In this document: positions 9,024 to 18,428 of the stretch, piece by piece
Layout of the letters: the number at the start of each line of letters is the position of its first letter
Position numbering within the stretch: the stretch's first letter is position 1
Assembly: GCA_034409565.1 (NCBI GenBank)
Contig: DAOUMS010000001.1
Span: forward strand, 1 to 64,000
Direction of reading: 5' to 3'
Length of the DNA: 64,000 nt
From: E44-bin89 sp034409565
Lineage (GTDB): Bacteria > Chloroflexota > Dehalococcoidia > Dehalococcoidales > RBG-16-60-22
Position numbers and translations under genes: made by a program
The notes under the pieces: model-generated
What the model was told of the DNA's origin: nothing
What the model saw: only the letters and a program-made list of their open reading frames with translations
Databases searched by the model: none

Positions 9024-9212
9024 CTAGGCCATTTTCACCGCTTTATGCTGGGTGCGCAGGCATCTGGTACACAGGTTGAGGCGTTTGAGTTGACCGTTTA
9101 TCATCACCGTGGCCGGGTGTATATTCGGTACCCAGCGGCGGTTGGTATGCCGTTTGGAATGACTCACATTATGACCGAACTGGGGAGACTTACCGCATAA
9201 ATCGCACTTCAA
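9024..9212 (-). CDS. rpmB: 50S ribosomal protein L28
   Basis: L28 is a small protein of the large ribosomal subunit. I place the start at a TTG (9212), because AAAGGAG lies 8 bases upstream and the protein then begins MKCDLCGKSPQFG exactly where L28 normally begins; the longer in-frame reading adds 28 unrelated residues. The 62-residue product has two zinc-binding CxxC pairs (CDLC and CTRC), so this is the zinc-containing form of L28. The basic middle (SHSKRHTNRRW) is typical. It is transcribed alone, divergent from the FakA-like gene. Confidence 0.93.
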   Translation of the reverse strand: MKCDLCGKSPQFGHNVSHSKRHTNRRWVPNIHPATVMINGQLKRLNLCTRCLRTQHKAVKMA

Positions 9213-9225
9213 TATAGTCGCTCCT

Positions 9226-9254
9226 TTGACTGTTTGGCAAACTTGATGTAATAT
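9226..9254 (+). promoter_or_regulatory. probable sigma70 promoter for fakA operon
   Basis: TTGACT (9226-9231), 17-base spacer, TAATAT (9249-9254). Transcription would start near 9262, about 47 bases before the ATG at 9309. The element overlaps the leader of the divergent rpmB gene, so the two promoters share this short region. Confidence 0.55.
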
Positions 9255-9308
9255 AAAACCTACTACATAGTAGCACAGTCGAGTTGAGCTTGACAAGGAT
9301 GGTATAAG

Positions 9309-10940
9309 ATGAAGCCAATAAATGCCATTGGTGGTCAGGAATTACGGGAAATGTTCGGTGCGGCCACTGGCTGGTTAGAGAAAAGTTCGGCTGATATAGA
9401 TGCTCTGAATGTATTCCCGGTGCCTGATGGTGACACCGGGACCAATATGCTGCTTACCATGCGCTCCACCATTGAGGAGGCCTATCGGGCTCCTGACCGC
9501 AGTGCTTCGGCGGTGGCCCACGCTATGGCGCACGGGGCGCTGATGGGAGCGCGGGGCAACAGCGGCGTTATACTCTCCCAGATTCTACGCGGGCTGGCCC
9601 AGAAGCTGGCGGATAAGGAGACTTTTACCGCTGCTGACCTGGCCAGCGCCTTGCAGGAATCGTCGGCAATGGCGTACCGGGGAATGAGCAATCCCGTGGA
9701 AGGAACGATGCTGACCGTTATCAAGGATGTTGCCGCCGCGGTAGAGGTGGAGGTGGCCAGTAATGGTAAAGACCTGATTGCCACTATGGAAACGGCGGTC
9801 AGCGCCGCCAGTGAATCGGTGGCCAATACACCGAACCTCCTCCAGGTGCTGCGTGAAGCCGGCGTGGTTGATGCCGGTGGGCAGGGACTGCAGACCATTC
9901 TTGATGGCGCCCTGCGCTACCTCAGAGGTGAGATGGAGCAGATGCGTTTCCGCAAGCCGCAGATAATTGTCACCGATATGCATGCCACCAAGTTGCCGCA
10001 GATGATAGCCGCGGATGAGATACCCTACGGTTACTGCACTGAGTTTCTGCTCAAGGGTGAAAAGCTGGAAACGGACAGGATACGGAAAAAGCTGGAGAAG
10101 AAAGGCGAGTCGCTCATCGTGGTCGGAGATGATTCTGCAGCCAGGATTCACATTCACACCCTTGAGCCCGGTAGCGTTATCGAGTATGCCACCGGCCTCG
10201 GTACCATACATCAGGTTTCCATCCGGAACATGGACGAGCAGCACCAGGATTTTCTGGAAATGCAGAAGGACAAGGGCCTGGCGATGGATACCGCAATTGT
10301 GGCGGTTGTCTCCGGGGAAGGACTGTCCGACGTTTTCACCAGCCTCGGGGTAACGGTTATCGTGCCCGGTGGGCAGACGATGAACCCCAGCACCAAAGAC
10401 CTGTTGCAGGCGGTTGAGCAGGCCGCCTCGGACAAGGTAATAATCCTGCCCAATAATAAGAATATCGTGGCCACCGCCAATCAGGTACAGTCTCTCACGG
10501 AAAAGAAGATTGAGGTGGTGCCGACCACGACCATCCCACAGGGGGTGGCCGCCCTGCTGGCTTTTGACTACGAAGCAGATCTGGAATCAAATATCCAGAT
10601 AATGACCAGGGCTATAGCGGCGGTAAAAACAATTGAAATCTGCCGTGCCGTGCGCTCGGCCAAGATAGTCGACCTGAAGGTCAAAAAGAAACAGCCGATT
10701 GGCTTCCTGGATGGTAGCCTTGTGACAGCGGGGGAGGACTGTCTTGAGGTGCTCAACAAAATGCTGTCCAAGCTGGAACTGGGCAAGGTTGAGGTAATCA
10801 CCATTTACTACGGTGCTGATACCAAGTCAGCTGAGGCGGAGCAGGTGGCGAGCAATATTCGCCGCCAGTATCCGCAGTTGCAGATAGAGGTGGTGCGGGG
10901 TGATCAACCGCACTACAACTACATTGTATCCATAGAATAA
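9309..10940 (+). CDS. fakA: FakA-like fatty acid kinase (DAK2/DhaL domain)
   Basis: The N-terminal DhaL (DAK2) domain, about residues 9-200, carries NVFPVPDGDTGTNM, whose aspartates (Asp40 and Asp42 region) bind the Mg-ATP, and GARGNSGVILSQI. A middle domain and a DegV-like C-terminal domain follow. The 543-residue length matches FakA, which phosphorylates fatty acids held by DegV-family FakB proteins. Two FakB-type genes follow immediately, which strongly supports this role over a dihydroxyacetone kinase. Acyl-phosphate made here can enter phospholipid synthesis through the PlsX/PlsY route, and plsX is also in this window. It is the first gene of a run with the two degV genes and recG. Confidence 0.88.
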   Translation: MKPINAIGGQELREMFGAATGWLEKSSADIDALNVFPVPDGDTGTNMLLTMRSTIEEAYRAPDRSASAVAHAMAHGALMGARGNSGVILSQILRGLAQKLADKETFTAADLASALQESSAMAYRGMSNPVEGTMLTVIKDVAAAVEVEVASNGKDLIATMETAVSAASESVANTPNLLQVLREAGVVDAGGQGLQTILDGALRYLRGEMEQMRFRKPQIIVTDMHATKLPQMIAADEIPYGYCTEFLLKGEKLETDRIRKKLEKKGESLIVVGDDSAARIHIHTLEPGSVIEYATGLGTIHQVSIRNMDEQHQDFLEMQKDKGLAMDTAIVAVVSGEGLSDVFTSLGVTVIVPGGQTMNPSTKDLLQAVEQAASDKVIILPNNKNIVATANQVQSLTEKKIEVVPTTTIPQGVAALLAFDYEADLESNIQIMTRAIAAVKTIEICRAVRSAKIVDLKVKKKQPIGFLDGSLVTAGEDCLEVLNKMLSKLELGKVEVITIYYGADTKSAEAEQVASNIRRQYPQLQIEVVRGDQPHYNYIVSIE

Positions 10941-10957
10941 ACAGCGCAGGACGAGAT

Positions 10958-11797
10958 ATGGCAGTTGAAATTGTTACCGACAGCCTCTCCGATATCACTC
11001 CCGAGTTCGCTGAGGAACTGGGAGTCACCGTGGTACCACTGTATGTGCGTTTTGGCGAGGAAGTCTACCGCGATAGGGTGGAGATGTCCACCGATGAGTT
11101 CTACCGCAGGCTGGTTAACGGGCCCAACCTCCCGACGACAACACAGCCTTCGCCGGGTGATTTCCTCAATGTCTATAAAAAACTGGCCAGGAAAACTGAT
11201 GAAATTCTGGTTGTTACTGTATCTGGCGTGCTCAGCGGCACCTATCAGTCAGCAATGCAGGCCAAGAATATGATGGAGGGGAAGTGCCGGATTGAAGTCA
11301 TTGACTCAAGAAAAGTGGCCATGAGTCTGGGGTTGATAGTTATCAAAGCCGCTGAAGCGGCCAAGACCGGGGCAAACCTTGATGAGCTGGCTGATTTGGT
11401 GCGCAAAGCCATGCCCCGCTCAAATCTGGTGGTGTATTTTGACACTCTAAAATATCTGGCCAGGGGGGGGCGTATCGGTAAGGCCCAGGGGCTGCTGGGC
11501 GCCATGTTATCAATCAAGCCGATACTTACTATCAAGGATGGTGAGATGGCCCCCTTGACCCGGGTGAGGTCTCCTGCGGCGGGTCTGGATTATCTGTATA
11601 ATTTTGTGCCTGGCTTTGCCAAGATTGAGGCTCTGGCAGTGGAGCATGCTACCACACCTGATGAGGCAGACGAGTTAGTTGAGCGCCTCAGCAAGATTTT
11701 CCCCAAGGAGCGCATCTATCGGTCAGTAGTCAGCCCGGTACTGGGGACATATGCCGGTCCCTATGCCCTGGCGTTAACTGTTCTGGAGGCAGAATAG
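10958..11797 (+). CDS. DegV family fatty-acid-binding protein (FakB type), copy 1
   Basis: DegV/FakB proteins bind one fatty acid in a buried tunnel and present the carboxylate to FakA for phosphorylation. The 279-residue length is standard. The N-terminal IVTDSLSDITPEFAEELGV and the VSGVLSGTYQSA segment (the serine/threonine region contacting the carboxylate) are typical, as is LARGGRIGKAQGLLG. It begins 18 bases after the FakA-like gene. The next gene is a second copy of the same length, so the two may bind different acyl chains, as saturated and unsaturated FakBs do in Firmicutes (inference). Confidence 0.9.
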   Translation: MAVEIVTDSLSDITPEFAEELGVTVVPLYVRFGEEVYRDRVEMSTDEFYRRLVNGPNLPTTTQPSPGDFLNVYKKLARKTDEILVVTVSGVLSGTYQSAMQAKNMMEGKCRIEVIDSRKVAMSLGLIVIKAAEAAKTGANLDELADLVRKAMPRSNLVVYFDTLKYLARGGRIGKAQGLLGAMLSIKPILTIKDGEMAPLTRVRSPAAGLDYLYNFVPGFAKIEALAVEHATTPDEADELVERLSKIFPKERIYRSVVSPVLGTYAGPYALALTVLEAE

Positions 11798-11802
11798 GCA
11801 TA

Positions 11803-12642
11803 ATGTCGGTCAAGGTTGTGACCGATAGCGTCGCTGACCTGCCACCTCAAATAGTCGGGGAACTGGGGATTACCGTTATTCCAATCAATGTTCGCTTCGG
11901 GGAGAAGGTATATCGTGATGGTATTGACCTGACCGCCGAGCAGTTCTATCAGGAGCTTACGCACAGCAAGATACTGCCGGTAACATCAGTGCCGTCGCCG
12001 GGGACCTTTGCCGCTGCCTATGATAAACTGGCCGAAGAAACGGACGAAATTCTGGCCGTGATGCTCTCTGCCAAACTCAGCGCCACATGCGAGGTGGCTT
12101 TGCAGAGCATTGGTCTGATGAAACGGCAATGTCGCGTTGAGGTGATTGATTCTGAATGTGCGGTTATGTCACAGGGATTTCTGGTTATCGCTGCCGCCAG
12201 AGCAGCACTGGCCGGGGCTAAACTGGAAGAAATCATCGAGATTGTGCGGGCCAATATGCCTCGTGTTGAGATGCGGGCGGCTTTTAACACGCTGGAGTAC
12301 CTGAGGAGAGGCGGGCGCATCGGGGCTGCGCAGGCGCTGCTGGGGGCAGCGCTCAGGATAAATCCCATTATCACACTGAGAGGTGGTGTGGTGGAGCCGG
12401 TGGGGAGGACACGTTCCCGGGCCAAGGCCATCGAGCATCTGTACCAGTTTGCCGCGGGCTACCGGAGCATTGAGGCGATGGCCGTGGAAGAAGCCGCTTG
12501 TCCTGAGGATGCCGATTTGTTGACCGACAGGCTGGGCAGCTTGTTCCCCAAGGAGCGCATTTATCGGACCAAAACGACCCCCGTTATCGGTGCCCATACC
12601 GGCCCCGGCCTACTTCTGGTATCGTTGCTGGGAGATAAATGA
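11803..12642 (+). CDS. DegV family fatty-acid-binding protein (FakB type), copy 2
   Basis: A tandem paralogue of the preceding gene, also 279 residues and 6 bases downstream. It has the same landmarks (VVTDSVADLPPQIVGELGI, a KLSATCEVALQSI loop, LRRGGRIGAAQALLG) but differs in the ligand loop: copy 1 has GVLSGTYQSA where this copy has AKLSATCEVA. That difference may reflect acyl-chain preference. The first serine of the ligand region is kept. It precedes recG by 30 bases and is likely co-transcribed with it. Confidence 0.9.
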   Translation: MSVKVVTDSVADLPPQIVGELGITVIPINVRFGEKVYRDGIDLTAEQFYQELTHSKILPVTSVPSPGTFAAAYDKLAEETDEILAVMLSAKLSATCEVALQSIGLMKRQCRVEVIDSECAVMSQGFLVIAAARAALAGAKLEEIIEIVRANMPRVEMRAAFNTLEYLRRGGRIGAAQALLGAALRINPIITLRGGVVEPVGRTRSRAKAIEHLYQFAAGYRSIEAMAVEEAACPEDADLLTDRLGSLFPKERIYRTKTTPVIGAHTGPGLLLVSLLGDK

Positions 12643-12672
12643 CACCGGAGGACGGAACAGGGGAGGAGTAAG

Positions 12673-15138
12673 GTGGCGGCCACTTTTGACCCTCTGCAAA
12701 AGATTCTGGAGCTGGAGCGGAAGAAACAGTACGACAATACGGCGGTCTTTGGTGGTCTGGACCGGTTTCTTCAGAAATGGGCGGGCCAGGTCACGGAAGC
12801 CATCCCGGACCGCCGCCTCCTGACCCGCTTTCAGCAGCTGGTGGCGAAGGTGGATTACGCCTCTTTATCCATACCGCAGCGCCGCGAGTGGGTGGACAGC
12901 GTTATCAGCCTGATGGCCGAAATGTCGGGAAGTGCCCCGGTGGCCGCTAAACCGAAAACAAAGGCCCCGGCGGCATCCAGAGCCAGAAAGACAAAGGCCG
13001 TCAAACCAGTCGCGCCGGTCAGCGGGCCCGGCCTGGGTTCACCGATAACCACGGTCAGAGGGATAAGCACCAGCCTGGCGGCCAAGTTTGGCAAGCTGGG
13101 AGTGAAGACCGTCCGTGACCTTCTCTACTTTTTCCCCCACCGCCATCTTGACTACAGCCAGATTAAGTATGTCTCACAGCTCACCGAAGGCGATGAGCAG
13201 ACCATAATGGCCAACGTGTGGCAGGCGCAGGTCACCCGCCTGGGCTACCGGCAGGGAACGGAGGCGATTGTTGGCGATGAAACGGGGAATGTGCGGGTGG
13301 TGTGGTTCAATCAGCCCTATCTGGCCAGGAGACTGCCCACCAATGCCCGCATCGTCCTCAGTGGTCGGGTCAGTTTGTTCAAGGGGCGCCATGTCTTTGA
13401 GTCTCCGGAATGGGAGTTCGTCGAGGACAGAGACCTGGTACATACCGGACGGCTCGTGCCCGTTTATTCTCTGACGCAGGGCCTGTACCCCCGGCAGGTA
13501 AGGAAGCTGATGAAAGAGGTGGTTGACCAGTGGGCGTGGCAGGTGACGGACTTCCTGCCACCGGCGTTGCGGGAGCGCTGTGACCTTATGGAACTGCCGC
13601 AGGCCATCAGTCAGGCGCACTATCCCGAGGATGAGACGGTGAAGGACCGGGCGAGGGTGCGCCTGGCGTTTGATGAGCTTTTTCTGCTGCAGCTTGGCGT
13701 GATGAGTCGCAAGCATGACTGGCAGGAGACCCAGCCGGACAGCGCTTTCACCGTGGATAAGGGACTGGTCAATGGCTTTATACAATCATTGCCCTTCAAG
13801 CTTACGGCGGCGCAGCAGCGGGTGCTGGCAGAAATGCTGGCTGATATGCAGAAGCCTAAGCCGATGTCTCGTTTGCTGCAGGGGGAGGTGGGCAGCGGGA
13901 AAACGGTGGTGGCCACCGTGGCTCTCCTGACGGCGGTGGCCAACGGCTATCAGGGAGGTTTCATGGCCCCCACTGAAATTCTCGCTGAACAGCATTTCGC
14001 CACCCTCTGTCACCTTCTTTCCCGGGCGGGGAGCCAGGAGGAGGCAGCGCCCTATCTGCACCGATTTTCCGGGTTGCTGTCCCGTCCCATCACGGTGGCG
14101 CTGCTCATCGGTGACATCACGCCGTCTCAGAAGCAGGAACTCCAGCAGCACATTGCGGATGGAGATATCGATATTGTCATCGGCACGCACGCCCTCATCC
14201 AGAAAGGTGTTGAGTTCCGTCAGATGGGGCTGGCGGTGGTCGATGAACAGCACCGCTTCGGCGTGGCTCAGCGCTCGGCGCTGCGGCAGAAAGGGTTCCG
14301 GCCCCACACGCTGGTCATGACGGCTACCCCCATCCCCCGTACCCTGGCGCTCACCCTGTATGGAGACCTCGACCTTTCCGTTATCGATGAGCTTCCCCCG
14401 GGAAGGCAGGTGGTAAAGACAAAATGGCTCAGGCCAGCGCAGCGGGAAAGCGCCTACAACTTCATCCGCAAACAGGTGACCACTGGAAATCAGGCATTCA
14501 TTATCTGTCCGCTCATCGAGGAATCGGAGGCAGTGGCGGCGCAGGCGGCAGTGGTGGAGTACGAAAGACTTTCGCAGGAGGTCTTTCCCGACCTGCGGCT
14601 CGGCCTGCTGCACGGTCGGCTTTCCGGTGAGGAGAAAGATAAAGTGATGCAGCGCTTCCGTGACCGGGAGCTTGATATCTTGGTCTCGACGCCGGTGGTG
14701 GAGGTTGGCATTGACATTCCCAACGCCACGGTGATGCTCATCGAGAGCGCCGACCGCTTTGGCCTTTCCCAGCTGCACCAGTTCCGCGGTCGCGTCGGGC
14801 GGGGGGAGGCACAGAGCTACTGCATGCTGCTTGCCGAGAACCCGTCGGAGGTGGGGCGGGAACGACTGGACATCATTGAGAACGTCCAGGATGGGTTTGT
14901 CTTGGCGGAAGAGGATTTAAAAATGCGCGGTCCGGGCGAGTTCTTCGGCACACGCCAGAGCGGTATTCCCGACCTGCGCATGGCCAAACTCTCCGATGTC
15001 AAGATTCTGGAACTGGCGCGAAGTCAGGCAGAGGAGCTTTTCCAGGTAGACCCCGGTCTGAAGAAACCGGAACATCAGCTCCTGGCCGGTGAAATGGCGC
15101 GGGTATGGCCGCAGGCCAGCACCGGCGAATGGAGTTAG
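12673..15138 (+). CDS. recG: ATP-dependent DNA helicase RecG
   Basis: RecG is a superfamily-2 helicase that remodels stalled replication forks and Holliday junctions. At 821 residues it is longer than E. coli RecG (693): about 130 N-terminal residues containing an Ala/Lys/Pro-rich linker precede the HhH/OB wedge domain (TTVRGISTSLAAKFGKLGV onwards). Helicase motifs are clear: LLQGEVGSGKT (Walker A), VVDEQHRFG (DEQH box), TATPIPRTLALTLYGDLD, STPVVEVGIDIPNA and QFRGRVGRG (motif VI). The start is a GTG after a GGGGAGGAG site. It is the last gene of the fakA-degV-degV-recG run and overlaps the convergent gene by 4 bases. Confidence 0.95.
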   Translation: MAATFDPLQKILELERKKQYDNTAVFGGLDRFLQKWAGQVTEAIPDRRLLTRFQQLVAKVDYASLSIPQRREWVDSVISLMAEMSGSAPVAAKPKTKAPAASRARKTKAVKPVAPVSGPGLGSPITTVRGISTSLAAKFGKLGVKTVRDLLYFFPHRHLDYSQIKYVSQLTEGDEQTIMANVWQAQVTRLGYRQGTEAIVGDETGNVRVVWFNQPYLARRLPTNARIVLSGRVSLFKGRHVFESPEWEFVEDRDLVHTGRLVPVYSLTQGLYPRQVRKLMKEVVDQWAWQVTDFLPPALRERCDLMELPQAISQAHYPEDETVKDRARVRLAFDELFLLQLGVMSRKHDWQETQPDSAFTVDKGLVNGFIQSLPFKLTAAQQRVLAEMLADMQKPKPMSRLLQGEVGSGKTVVATVALLTAVANGYQGGFMAPTEILAEQHFATLCHLLSRAGSQEEAAPYLHRFSGLLSRPITVALLIGDITPSQKQELQQHIADGDIDIVIGTHALIQKGVEFRQMGLAVVDEQHRFGVAQRSALRQKGFRPHTLVMTATPIPRTLALTLYGDLDLSVIDELPPGRQVVKTKWLRPAQRESAYNFIRKQVTTGNQAFIICPLIEESEAVAAQAAVVEYERLSQEVFPDLRLGLLHGRLSGEEKDKVMQRFRDRELDILVSTPVVEVGIDIPNATVMLIESADRFGLSQLHQFRGRVGRGEAQSYCMLLAENPSEVGRERLDIIENVQDGFVLAEEDLKMRGPGEFFGTRQSGIPDLRMAKLSDVKILELARSQAEELFQVDPGLKKPEHQLLAGEMARVWPQASTGEWS

Positions 15139-16262
15139 CTTTTTCCGTCCACGCGGTATTTCTGCACCACTGATTCGTTCAGTTCAATGCCCAGCCCCGG
15201 CCTGTCCCGGAGGTCAATGTAGCCGTCTTTATTGATTTTGACCGGTTCGGTCAGCAGTTCTTCGCGCAGCGGGTTGTGGTTGCGGTCGAACTCCTGGAAC
15301 AGGCTGTTCGGTATCGAGGCGCTGAAATGCAGGTTGGACACCAGCGCGATGGCCGAGGAAAAGGAGTGCGGCACGCAGGTGATGTTCCAGGCGCTGGCCA
15401 TGGCGGCGATTTTTCTGGCCTCGGTGATGCCGCCGCACCAGGTGGTGTCAGGCTGGGCGATGTCAAGCGCCTGGTTGATAATGAGGTCGCGGAAGCCGTA
15501 GCGGGTGAACTCGTTTTCACCGGCGGCCAGCGGCGTATCAATGGCCGCGGCTACCCTGGCGCTCCCCTCAATGTCCTCTGCCGGTACCGGCTCCTCAAAC
15601 CAGAAAATGTCATATTCTTCCATCTTTCTCGCTATCTTTATCGCTTCGTAAGCGGAGTAGGCGTTATTCCCATCAACGAGCAGGTCAATATTCGGGCCAA
15701 TTGCTTTTCTTACCGCGGCTACCCTGGCTACATCTTCCGCCTGGCTGAGACGCCCGATTTTCATCTTGACGGCGGTGAAGCCTTCTTTCACATATGAGGC
15801 CATTTCCTCGGCCAGTTCCCTGAGTCCTTTACCTTCGGCATAAAAACCGGCGCTGGCGTAGGCTCGAATTTTTTCGTGGCAGCCGCCAAGAAGTCGGTAC
15901 AACGGCATCCCGGCTACCCGGGCTTTGATGTCCCAGAGGGCAACGTCAATGCCGCTCATGCTGGCAATGATGGCCCCCTTGCGCCCGTGCTTTATCGACC
16001 GCTGGTACATTTTCTCCCAGAGTCGCTCGATGTTCAGCGGGTCCTCCCCGATGATGTAATCAGCCAGTTCCTTTTCGATAATCGTTTTGGTTATCATCGG
16101 CGGCCCGCCGAAGTAAGCGGCTTCACCGATTCCAGGGACCCCTTCATCGGTTTCGATTTTTACCAGCACGGCGCTGCGGTGGGGCAGGGTATAGGTAGCG
16201 TCCATAATGGGCTTGTCCAGCTGGCAGGTCAGGATCATGGCTTCAACTTTGTTAATCTTCAC
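15135..16262 (-). CDS. mandelate racemase/muconate lactonizing enzyme family protein, copy 1
   Basis: An enolase-superfamily enzyme (COG4948) of 375 residues. Compared with mandelate racemase, whose key residues are K164, K166, D195, E221, E247, D270 and H297, every one is found here at +2: K166 and K168 in VKMKIG, D197 in LLVDGNN, E223 in WFEEP, E249 in AAGENEF, D272 in IAQPDTTW and H299 in VPHSF. It therefore keeps both catalytic bases of the mandelate racemase subgroup and should abstract a proton alpha to a carboxylate (racemase or sugar-acid dehydratase). The substrate is unknown. It converges on recG with a 4-base overlap. Confidence 0.9.
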   Translation of the reverse strand: MKINKVEAMILTCQLDKPIMDATYTLPHRSAVLVKIETDEGVPGIGEAAYFGGPPMITKTIIEKELADYIIGEDPLNIERLWEKMYQRSIKHGRKGAIIASMSGIDVALWDIKARVAGMPLYRLLGGCHEKIRAYASAGFYAEGKGLRELAEEMASYVKEGFTAVKMKIGRLSQAEDVARVAAVRKAIGPNIDLLVDGNNAYSAYEAIKIARKMEEYDIFWFEEPVPAEDIEGSARVAAAIDTPLAAGENEFTRYGFRDLIINQALDIAQPDTTWCGGITEARKIAAMASAWNITCVPHSFSSAIALVSNLHFSASIPNSLFQEFDRNHNPLREELLTEPVKINKDGYIDLRDRPGLGIELNESVVQKYRVDGKS

Positions 16263-16400
16263 GGCATTATCCTCCTTTGGCGGTTACGGCTGCCCCTTTA
16301 CCTTTTGCCACTATTATAGTAAATTGCCCACTGCGGGGAAAGTAACTGACTCCTGTCTAACTTTACAGTAACGGGCTTTTGCCTTAAAATAACGGATTAG

Positions 16401-16475
16401 GCGGGTGTAACTCAGCGGCAGAGTATTTGCTTCCCAAGCAAAGAGTCGTGGGTTCGCATCCCATCACCCGCTCCA
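16401..16475 (+). tRNA. tRNA-Gly (anticodon CCC)
   Basis: A 75-base cloverleaf with encoded CCA (16473-16475). The acceptor stem GCGGGTG pairs with CACCCGC (16465-16471). The anticodon loop is TTCCCAA, giving CCC (glycine, GGG codons). The T arm has GTGGGTTCGCATCCCAT. The tRNA ends exactly one base before the stop codon of the convergent acetoacetyl-CoA synthetase gene. Confidence 0.95.
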
Positions 16476-18428
16476 CTAGAGCTTATTCCGGATGCTTTCA
16501 TAGTAATCCAGTGATTCGGGGTTTATCAGGGCATCCCGGTTCAAGACCGGTCGGCGGTTTATCAGGTTGGTTACCGCCATTTCCACCTTTTTCATGTTGA
16601 GCGTGTAAGGGATATCCGGCACGGCCATTATTAGGGCGGGAACATGCCTTGGCGAAGCATTTGCCCGGAGCGTCTTTTTTATCTTGTCTTTTAGCTCCTC
16701 GGTCAGCTGGTAGCCTTCCGCCAGTTTCACAAAAAGTATGACGCGCTGGTCGCCTTGCCATTCCTGCCCGATAGCGAGGCTGTCCGCGATTTCATTTAAT
16801 TTTTCCACCTCGTTATATATTTCCGCGGTACCAATGCGCACTCCCGATGGTTTTAAAACGGCATCAGAGCGCCCGAAAAAGGTTATGCCTCCAGTCTCAC
16901 TGTTAATCATTACGTAGTCCCCGTGGCGCCACACCCCGGGATAAACGCTAAAGTAGGTCTCCCGGTACTTTTCCTGCTTCGGGTCATTCCAGAAGTAGAG
17001 CGGCATGGATGGCGACGGGGCTTCACACACCAGTTCTCCCATTTCATCAAGTACCGGTTTGCCCCTTTCATCGTAACACCTGGTTTTCATTCCCAGGGCG
17101 GCCCTTTGCAATTCACCGGCATATACCGGAAGGGTGGGGCTCCCCTGGGCGAAACAGCCGTTGATGTCCGTGCCGCCGGAAATGGAATTGAAATGAAGGT
17201 CTTGCTTGATAGCGTCATATACGTATTCAAACCCTTCCGGCGATAGCGCTGAGCCAGTCTGCGAGATTTCCCGTAAAGACAAAAGGTCAAAATCTCTGCC
17301 CGGTCTTAGCCCCTGGCTTTTGATGAAATTAATGTAGCTGGCGCTGGTGCCGAAGATGGTTACCTTTTCATCCTGTACCAGCTTCCACATGGCACCTGAA
17401 TCGGGATAAGCGGGGTTGCCGTCATATAAGACCACAGTCGCCCCGACGGCCAGCGAACTGAGCACCCAGTTCCACATCATCCAGCTGCACGTGGTGATAT
17501 AGAAGATGATGTCTTCTCGCCTTAAATCAGTATGCAGTACCAGCTCTTTGAGGTGATTCAGCAAAACCCCGCCGCCTCCCTGAACGAGGCACTTAGGCTT
17601 GCCGGTGGTCCCGGAAGAATACATGATGAACGCGGGGTGGTCGAAGGGAAGCTGTTCAAAGCGGATGTCACCCCGGTACTTCTGGGCGGTGAAGTCCTGG
17701 TAGTAAACTGAATTGGGAATATGACTGATATCAGCATCGCCTCCCCGGTAGGGGACCACGATGACTTTCTCTAAAGAAGGAAGCCCGCTGGCGATTTCGC
17801 TGACATTGGCCAAAGAGTCAAACGCCTTTCCTTTATAGAAGTAGCCATCGACGCTAAACAGGACTTTGGGCTCAATCTGGCCGAGGCGTTCTAGGGCAGC
17901 CTGTGCCCCCAGGTCAGTGGCACACGAGGACCATATGGCACCGATGCTGGTGGTGGCAAGCATGGCGACGGCGGTCTCGATTAAATTGGGCATGTAGGCG
18001 GCCACCCTGTCTCCGGGGCCAACTCCTATCTCTCGGAGCGAGGCCGACAGCCTGGCTACCGAATCATAAAGCTCGGCATAGGTCATTCTGGCTGCTTTCT
18101 GCGTCTCTCCCCGGAAAATAAAAGCAATATGGCTATCCCGGTATCTTAATAAGTTCTCGGCGAAATTCAATCTGGCACCAGTAAACCACTTCGCCCCCGG
18201 GAACATGTTCAGGTCATCCACGACCTCGTTATACGGGGAGGAAGCCTTGACCTGCGTAAATTCCCAGACTGCGGCCCAGAAATCGGCTATATTTTCGATT
18301 GACCAGTCGTATAGCCTGTCATAGGCGTCTATTTTACGGCCATGCCTGAGGTTAACAAAGTTGATAAATCTGGTTATGTTGGCTTGGTCTATTCGTTCCT
18401 GAGAAGGTTGCCAGAGCAATTTGCCCAT
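16476..18428 (-). CDS. acetoacetyl-CoA synthetase
   Basis: An adenylate-forming ligase of 650 residues, the normal length for acetoacetate-CoA ligase. It has the ACAS N-terminal region, MYSSGTTGKPKCLVQGGGG (the phosphate loop), CSWMMWNWVLSSLAVGA typical of the acetoacetyl-CoA group, SGGTDINGCF, and WRHGDYVMI plus FFGRSDAVLKPSGVRIGTAEIY at the C-terminal hinge. The C-terminal lysine motif, usually SGKK, reads LNMKKVE: the lysine is kept but Ser-Gly has become Asn-Met, so the usual lysine-acetylation context is altered. It is likely to activate acetoacetate or a related beta-keto acid. It is divergent from an SDR gene. Confidence 0.88.
   Translation of the reverse strand: MGKLLWQPSQERIDQANITRFINFVNLRHGRKIDAYDRLYDWSIENIADFWAAVWEFTQVKASSPYNEVVDDLNMFPGAKWFTGARLNFAENLLRYRDSHIAFIFRGETQKAARMTYAELYDSVARLSASLREIGVGPGDRVAAYMPNLIETAVAMLATTSIGAIWSSCATDLGAQAALERLGQIEPKVLFSVDGYFYKGKAFDSLANVSEIASGLPSLEKVIVVPYRGGDADISHIPNSVYYQDFTAQKYRGDIRFEQLPFDHPAFIMYSSGTTGKPKCLVQGGGGVLLNHLKELVLHTDLRREDIIFYITTCSWMMWNWVLSSLAVGATVVLYDGNPAYPDSGAMWKLVQDEKVTIFGTSASYINFIKSQGLRPGRDFDLLSLREISQTGSALSPEGFEYVYDAIKQDLHFNSISGGTDINGCFAQGSPTLPVYAGELQRAALGMKTRCYDERGKPVLDEMGELVCEAPSPSMPLYFWNDPKQEKYRETYFSVYPGVWRHGDYVMINSETGGITFFGRSDAVLKPSGVRIGTAEIYNEVEKLNEIADSLAIGQEWQGDQRVILFVKLAEGYQLTEELKDKIKKTLRANASPRHVPALIMAVPDIPYTLNMKKVEMAVTNLINRRPVLNRDALINPESLDYYESIRNKL

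Noticed and set aside
13786..14778. Long open frame antisense to recG (330 codons)
   Set aside because: It is a shadow of the high-GC recG frame, has no ribosome site and no recognisable domain; recG motifs are intact across it.
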